Below, piece by piece: positions 43,872 through 48,856 of a stretch of 48,856 nt of DNA. Origin of the DNA: Lysobacter sp. (GTDB lineage Bacteria > Pseudomonadota > Gammaproteobacteria > Xanthomonadales > Xanthomonadaceae). How positions within the stretch are numbered: the stretch's first letter is position 1; each line of letters begins with the position of its first letter. The position numbers and the translations under genes are program-made. The notes beneath the pieces are model-generated. The model saw nothing but the letters and a program-made list of their open reading frames with translations, was not told the origin of the DNA and did no database searches. The DNA lies in assembly GCA_030151365.1 (NCBI GenBank), contig JASLDW010000091.1, positions 1-48,856 of the forward strand. Reading direction: 5' to 3'.

Positions 43872-46394
43872 ATGTCCCTTGATCTTGTCGCAGCATCGGC
43901 TGAATCACGCGCCGACCAACTGCACGATCCCGAGCCTTCCTCCATCACGCTCTGCCACGCCCACAAGTTCGGCGGCAGCAGCGTCGCCAGTGCCGACCGC
44001 ATTCGTCATGTCGCGACATTGCTGCAGGCGGAAGCGCGCCTGCCTCGCGTGGTCGTGGTCTCCGCGATGCAGGGCGTCACCGACCGCCTGACCGCGCTCG
44101 CCAATGCCGCGCTCTCCACCAAGCCGTGGCACTGCGACTGGACGACATTGCGCGAACACCAGTTGCGCGCCGCGCGCGAACTCGCTGCCGACGATGCCGT
44201 GCACGCCTGGCTCGAACGCGAGCTGCAGGCCCTGCATCAACTGTTGTGTGCGCCCTCGTCGCGACCGGAGTGGCTGGCGACGGTACAGGGCTTGGGTGAA
44301 GTGTGGTCGTCGCGTTTGCTGCAGATTGCGTTGGGTGACGAAGCCGGCGGCTGGGCGCGACTCGATGCCCGCGACGTGCTCGTGGTCCATCCCGGCGAAC
44401 TCGGCATCGGTGTCGGCGTCGATTGGGATGCCAGCCGCGGCAAACTCGCGGCATGGCGCAAGGCGCATCGGCGGCCGAACGTGGTCATCACCGGTTTCGT
44501 CGCCCGCGATGGCGATGGTGCGGTCACCACGCTCGGCCGCAACGGCAGCGATTACTCGTCGGCCATCTTCGCGGTGTTGTTCGATGCCGTCGAGCTCACC
44601 ATCTGGACCGACGTCGACGGCGTGCTCAGCGCCGATCCGCGATTGGTGCCCGATGCCGTGTGCCTGCAATCGATGTCCTACGCCGAAGCCTGCGAGCTCG
44701 CTTATTTCGGCGCCAAGGTGCTGCACCCGCAGACGATGACGCCGGCAATGCAGGCCGGCCTGCCGATCCGCATCCGCAACACGCTCAATCCTGCCGCACC
44801 CGGCACGCTGATCACCGAAACCTCTCAACCGGCGGCGTCGCCGGTGAAGGGGTTGACGCTGGTCCCCGACATGGCCGTGCTCGAACTCGCGGGCGCGGGC
44901 CTGATCGGCGTGCCCGGCACGGCCGAACGCATGTTCGCCGCGTTGCATGCCGAAGGCGTATCGGTGACGATGATTTCGCAGGGATCGTCCGAGCATTCGA
45001 TCTGCTGCGTGGTGCGCGCCGACCAGGCCGAACGCGGTCGCGCCGCGGTGCTCGCGGCGTTCCGCGTCGCGATCGCCAACGGCCAGGTCGAAGGCGTGCG
45101 CGTCACGACCGACATCTCGATTCTCGCCGCGGTCGGCGACGGCATGGTCGGCACACCCGGCGTCTCGGCGCGACTGTTCGCGGGATTGGCGCAGGCCGGC
45201 GTCAACATCCGCGCGATCGCGCAGGGCGCCAGCGAACGCAACATCTCGGTCGCCGTCGCCGCGGCGGATGCCACCCGCGGTTTGCGCGCCGTGCATTCGG
45301 CGTTCTGGCTGTCGCCGCAAACGCTGTCGGTGGGCATCATCGGCCCGGGCAATGTCGGTCGCGCGTTGCTGGCGCAACTGGCACAGGCCTCCTCGCATTA
45401 CGACGGCAGCAATCGCGGCGGGCTCGACCTGCGCCTGCGCGCCATCGCCAACAGCCGCCGCATGCATCTCGCCCAGCGCGCGCTCGATCCCGCCGATGCC
45501 AATGCATTGCTTGAGGATGGCGAAACGCTCGACCTCGACCGCTTCACCGCGCATGTCCATGCCGCCCACCTGCCGCACGCGATGATCGTCGATTGCAGCG
45601 GCAGCGATGCCGTCGCTGCCCGCTATTCCGATTGGCTCGCCGCCGGCATCCATGTCGTCACGCCGAACAAGCAGGCGGGCAGCGGTTCGCTCGAGCGCTG
45701 GCGCGCGATCCGCGACGCAACGCGACGCGGCGGCCATTTCCGCTACGAAGCCACCGTCGGCGCCGGGCTTCCGGTGATCCAGACCCTGCGCAGCCAACTC
45801 GACACCGGCGACGAATTGCTGGAAGTCGAGGGCGTGTTCTCGGGCACGCTGGCCTGGCTGTTCAACAGTTTCGACGGCAGCGTGCCTTTCTCGCGGCTGG
45901 TCGAACAGGCGCGCGCACTCGGTTATACCGAACCCGATCCGCGCGACGACCTCTCCGGCACCGACGTCGCCCGCAAGCTGGTGATCCTCGCCCGCGAGGC
46001 GGGGCGCGAACTGTCGCTGGAAGACGTCGAGATCGAGAATCTGGTGCCGCCGGCCTTGCGCGACATTCCGTTCGACGCCTTCCTCGCCCGCCTGCACGAA
46101 CTCGATGCGCCGTTGCAGGCGCGATTCGATGCCGCGAAAAGCGCAGGCCGCGGCCTGCGTTACCTCGCGCAACTGGATCGCGATGGCCGCGCGCGTGTCG
46201 GGCTGGTTGCGCCGGAACCGGGCCACGCCAGCCTGCATGGACGCCTCAGCGACAACCTCATCCAGTTCCGCACCCGTCGTTACGCCGATAATCCGCTGGT
46301 GGTGCAGGGACCGGGCGCCGGGCCGGATGTCACGGCCGCCGGCGTGTTCGGCGATATCCTCGCCATTGCCCAGGCGGTGGGAGCGCGGCGATGA
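43872..46394 (+). CDS. thrA: Bifunctional aspartokinase/homoserine dehydrogenase I
   Basis: The 840-residue fusion catalyses the first and third steps of threonine synthesis. Residues about 25-320 form the aspartokinase (HKFGGSSVASADRIR, GFVARDGDGAVTTLGRNGSDYSS, WTDVDGVLSADPR). Two ACT units follow (about 325-480; VSVTMISQGSSEHSICC and NIRAIAQGASERNISV), which usually bind threonine. From about 485 comes homoserine dehydrogenase (VGIIGPGNVGRALL, VTPNKQAGSGS, RYEATVGAGLPVI, DPRDDLSGTDVARKLVILAR). AGGAG precedes ATG 43872 by eight bases. The frame is open to 43674 but that part covers the leader and is not coding. The stop overlaps thrB (ATGA). Confidence 0.97.
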   Translation: MSLDLVAASAESRADQLHDPEPSSITLCHAHKFGGSSVASADRIRHVATLLQAEARLPRVVVVSAMQGVTDRLTALANAALSTKPWHCDWTTLREHQLRAARELAADDAVHAWLERELQALHQLLCAPSSRPEWLATVQGLGEVWSSRLLQIALGDEAGGWARLDARDVLVVHPGELGIGVGVDWDASRGKLAAWRKAHRRPNVVITGFVARDGDGAVTTLGRNGSDYSSAIFAVLFDAVELTIWTDVDGVLSADPRLVPDAVCLQSMSYAEACELAYFGAKVLHPQTMTPAMQAGLPIRIRNTLNPAAPGTLITETSQPAASPVKGLTLVPDMAVLELAGAGLIGVPGTAERMFAALHAEGVSVTMISQGSSEHSICCVVRADQAERGRAAVLAAFRVAIANGQVEGVRVTTDISILAAVGDGMVGTPGVSARLFAGLAQAGVNIRAIAQGASERNISVAVAAADATRGLRAVHSAFWLSPQTLSVGIIGPGNVGRALLAQLAQASSHYDGSNRGGLDLRLRAIANSRRMHLAQRALDPADANALLEDGETLDLDRFTAHVHAAHLPHAMIVDCSGSDAVAARYSDWLAAGIHVVTPNKQAGSGSLERWRAIRDATRRGGHFRYEATVGAGLPVIQTLRSQLDTGDELLEVEGVFSGTLAWLFNSFDGSVPFSRLVEQARALGYTEPDPRDDLSGTDVARKLVILAREAGRELSLEDVEIENLVPPALRDIPFDAFLARLHELDAPLQARFDAAKSAGRGLRYLAQLDRDGRARVGLVAPEPGHASLHGRLSDNLIQFRTRRYADNPLVVQGPGAGPDVTAAGVFGDILAIAQAVGARR

Positions 46395-47371
46395 GCGCAC
46401 TCGCACCCGCCACTCACTCTCCCGGTTCGACGATGACGGCCCACAGACTCCACGCCACCGCTTTCGCACCCGCCAGCATCGGCAACATCGGCGTCGGTTT
46501 CGACCTCCTCGGCCATACGCTGGAAGGTCCGGGTGATCATGCCGAGGTCATTCGCATCGATGAACCGATGGTGCGGATTGCCGAAATCACCGGCGATGTC
46601 GATGGCGCGTCGTCGCTGCCGCTGGAAGCCGACAAGAACACCGCCGGTCGCGCGTTGATGGAATTGCGCGAACGCCATGGCGTTGCCCATGGTTTCGAAG
46701 TGCGACTGCGCAAGGGCATCGCGCTCGGCTCCGGGCTCGGCGGTTCGGCGGCTTCGTGCGTCGCCGCGCTGGTCGCCGCGAACGCAGTGATCGATCAACC
46801 GCTGTCGCGCGAGGAACTGTATCCGCTGGCACTGATCGGCGAAGCGGTGGCCAGCGGCAGCATCCATGGCGACAACGTCGCGCCGATGCTGTTCGGCGGC
46901 GTGGTGCTGGCGACGCCCACGCGTGCGATTCGCCTCAATGCACCGGAACTGTTCTGCGCCGCGGTGCACCCGCATTTCGTATTGGAAACACGGTTGGCGC
47001 GTGCAGCACTGTCGGCGCCGTACGCAATTGGCGAATTCGTCAAACAAAGCGAACACCTTGCACTGTTCCTCACCGGCCTCGCGCGCGGCGACCGCACACT
47101 GATCGCCGAAGGTCTGGCCGATGTATTGGTGGAGCCGCGCCGCGCCGCGCTGATTCCCGGCTTCGTCGAAGTGAAGACGGCGGCGCTCGCGCACGGCGCG
47201 CTCGGCGCCAGCATTTCCGGCGCCGGTCCGACCGTGTTCGGCTGGTTCGACGATCGCGCGCAGGCCACCGCGGCGACACGGGCGATGCAGGCGGCATTCG
47301 CGCAAGCCGGCTTCGCCAGCGACGCGCTGGTCTCGCCGATCAACGGCCCGCGCGCCGAAGTGGTCGCGTGA
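46391..47371 (+). CDS. thrB: Homoserine kinase
   Basis: The 326-residue GHMP kinase phosphorylates homoserine. The ATP loop is KGIALGSGLGGSAASCVAALVAAN, with APASIGNIGVGFDLLG near the start and ALGASISGAGPTVFGWF near the end. ATG 46391 overlaps the thrA stop as ATGA. ATG 46433 would give a protein 14 residues shorter, starting right before the domain, and is a possible alternative. It overlaps thrC by four bases. Confidence 0.95.
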   Translation: MSALAPATHSPGSTMTAHRLHATAFAPASIGNIGVGFDLLGHTLEGPGDHAEVIRIDEPMVRIAEITGDVDGASSLPLEADKNTAGRALMELRERHGVAHGFEVRLRKGIALGSGLGGSAASCVAALVAANAVIDQPLSREELYPLALIGEAVASGSIHGDNVAPMLFGGVVLATPTRAIRLNAPELFCAAVHPHFVLETRLARAALSAPYAIGEFVKQSEHLALFLTGLARGDRTLIAEGLADVLVEPRRAALIPGFVEVKTAALAHGALGASISGAGPTVFGWFDDRAQATAATRAMQAAFAQAGFASDALVSPINGPRAEVVA

Positions 47372-48657
47372 AGTTCGTCGGCACGCGCGGCGGCATCGCG
47401 CCGACTTCGCTCGATGTCGCGCTCGCCGCCGGGCTCGCGCCGGATGGCGGCTTGTACGTGCCCGAACGGATTCCGCAACTCACGCTGGAACGCGCTGGCG
47501 CAACGCTGGCCGAGACCGCGACGGCCGTACTCGCGCCATGGTTCGTGGAATCGAGACTTCAATCGTCGCTGGCCGAACTCTGCGCCGACGCCTTCGACTT
47601 TCCGGCGCCGCTGCGGCCGCTGTCATCGCCGAACGATCACCTGCTCGAGCTGTTCCACGGCCCCACCGCCGCCTTCAAGGATTACGCCGCGCGTTTCCTC
47701 GCCGGCTGCCTGTCGCGCCTGCGCGATCCCGATGCAAATGCGCCGCCTGCGACAATCCTTGTCGCCACTTCCGGCGACACCGGCGCTGCGGTCGGCGCCG
47801 CCTTCCATCGTCGCGATGGCTTCAAGGTCGCCATCCTCTATCCCGATGGCCGCGTCTCGCCGCGCCAGGCCCATGGCCTCGGTTGCTTCGGCGACAACGT
47901 GCAGGCGTACCGCGTCGCCGGCAGCTTCGACGATTGCCAGCGCATGGTGAAACAGGCGCTCGCCGATGCCGACCTGCGCGCCCGCGTCCCGCTCGGGTCC
48001 GCCAACAGCATCAGCCTTGGCCGCCTGCTGCCGCAGACCGCGTACTACGCGCACGCCGCGCTGGAGTACCGCGCGCGCCACGGCGTGCCGCTCAATTTCA
48101 TCATCCCCACCGGCAACCTCGGCAACGCGCTGGCGTGCTGGCTGGCGAAACACATGGGACTGCCGATCGGCGGGATCGTGCTGGCCAGCAATGCCAACGA
48201 CGTGCTGCCGCGCTATTTCAACGGAGGCGATTACGCCCCGCGCGCGACCGTCGCCACGCTCGCCAACGCCATGGACGTCGGCGCACCGAGCAACTTCGAA
48301 CGCTTGCGCTGGTGGCATCGCGACGATGCCGAACTGCGCGCGGCCATGCGCGCCTTCAGCGTCGACGACGCCACCATCCGCGACGCCATCCACCGTGCCC
48401 CCGATCGCCACGGCGTGGTGCCCTGTCCGCACACGGCTGTCGGGTTGCACGTGCTGGAACAATTGCGCGGCATTGGCGATCTCCGACCGTGGGCGGTGGT
48501 CGCGACCGCGCATCCGGCCAAGTTCGAGACCATCGTCGAACCGCTGGTCGGCCATGCCGTCGAACCGCCCGCGGCACTGGCGGCGGCACTGGCGCGACCC
48601 GCGGCATCCCTCCCGCTCGACGCCAATAGCGAAAGTCTGCGCCCAGCTCTACTGTAA
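47368..48657 (+). CDS. thrC: Threonine synthase
   Basis: The 429-residue PLP enzyme turns phosphohomoserine into threonine. The start FVGTRGGIAPTSLDVALAAG and GLAPDGGLYVPERIP are those of bacterial ThrC. The PLP lysine is in GPTAAFKDYAARFLAG, and LVATSGDTGAAVGAAF and PTGNLGNALACWLAKHMG line the active site. It starts at GTG within the thrB stop (GTGA). No terminator is visible after the stop. The TetR gene starts 48 bp later. Confidence 0.96.
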   Translation: MKFVGTRGGIAPTSLDVALAAGLAPDGGLYVPERIPQLTLERAGATLAETATAVLAPWFVESRLQSSLAELCADAFDFPAPLRPLSSPNDHLLELFHGPTAAFKDYAARFLAGCLSRLRDPDANAPPATILVATSGDTGAAVGAAFHRRDGFKVAILYPDGRVSPRQAHGLGCFGDNVQAYRVAGSFDDCQRMVKQALADADLRARVPLGSANSISLGRLLPQTAYYAHAALEYRARHGVPLNFIIPTGNLGNALACWLAKHMGLPIGGIVLASNANDVLPRYFNGGDYAPRATVATLANAMDVGAPSNFERLRWWHRDDAELRAAMRAFSVDDATIRDAIHRAPDRHGVVPCPHTAVGLHVLEQLRGIGDLRPWAVVATAHPAKFETIVEPLVGHAVEPPAALAAALARPAASLPLDANSESLRPALL

Positions 48658-48705
48658 GAATGGCCAGCATGTCTGCGCCATCGCCCATCCGATAAGATTC
48701 CGGGC

Positions 48706-48856
48706 ATGGAAGACGCACCCGTACGGTCCAGTGGTCGCCCCAAGGATCCCGCCAAGCACCAAGCCATCCTTGCGGCGGCCAAGGAACTCTTCCTCGACCG
48801 CGGATTCGCCCAGGCCAACATGCAGGAAGTCGCCGACCGCGCCGGCGTCTCCAAGC
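48706..48856 (+). CDS. TetR-family regulator, N-terminal part (cut by window end)
   Basis: The first 50 residues are visible: a basic start, RPKDPAKHQAILAAAKELF, then LDRGFAQANMQEVADRAGVSK, the helix-turn-helix of TetR regulators. The ligand-binding part is beyond the window. TAAGAT at 48693-48698 ends seven bases before the ATG and no Shine-Dalgarno is present, so this mRNA may also be leaderless, though no clear -35 is seen. Confidence 0.88.
   Translation, partial: MEDAPVRSSGRPKDPAKHQAILAAAKELFLDRGFAQANMQEVADRAGVSK

Overview
The window is GC-rich chromosomal DNA from a gammaproteobacterium, most probably of the family Xanthomonadaceae (Lysobacteraceae). Three things point there: the 16S rRNA 5' end at the left edge, the use of a pyrophosphate-dependent phosphofructokinase, and the gene orders thiE-hemL, ilvC-ilvG-ilvM-ilvE-tdcB-leuACDB and thrABC. 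Coding density is high, many genes overlap by a stop/start codon, and I see no insertion sequence, phage, CRISPR array or tRNA.

Layout. 1-133 is the 5' end of a 16S rRNA gene (minus strand). It is preceded by a leader and three tandem rrn promoters lying on an imperfect 90-bp duplication (377-583). 742-12660 holds housekeeping genes: a DUF192 lipoprotein, rubredoxin, thiE, hemL, a HAD phosphatase, then argD, gloA and a short-chain dehydrogenase on the minus strand, an M61 peptidase, mpl and adk (minus), pfp, yggU and a secreted Cys-containing protein. 12819-15302 encodes a membrane pyrophosphatase that carries an extra C-terminal OmpA-like domain. 15364-21667 looks like a LysR-centred electrophile/quinone stress region: a dioxygenase, an NAD(P)-binding protein and DoxX on the minus strand, divergent from LysR, OsmC, pirin, an FMN reductase and a flavoprotein. 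A mechanosensitive-type channel, a 131-bp palindromic element and soluble pyrophosphatase follow. thiC (minus) is headed by a TPP riboswitch. 27010-31682 is a tight four-gene cluster of unknown role, built around a fused FAD-oxidase/methyltransferase.

From 31696 to 48657 the window holds nearly all of branched-chain amino acid and threonine biosynthesis: ilvD (minus), then ilvC-ilvG-ilvM-ilvE-tdcB-leuA-leuC-leuD-leuB and thrA-thrB-thrC. Each of the two rightward blocks begins with a short leader peptide rich in the product amino acids (VLVLVLIT; ITTTTTGT), followed by a hairpin whose 5' arm can pair with the tail of the leader ORF. That is the architecture of ribosome-mediated attenuation. 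ThrABC makes threonine, threonine dehydratase converts it to 2-oxobutanoate, IlvG/M, C, D and E carry this to isoleucine and valine, and LeuABCD branches to leucine. The window ends inside a TetR-family regulator.

The points most worth a second look are the pyrophosphatase-OmpA fusion, the FAD-oxidase/methyltransferase cluster, the two attenuators (whose leader ORFs appear to start at or next to the transcription start), the triplicated rrn promoter and the palindromic element before ppa.
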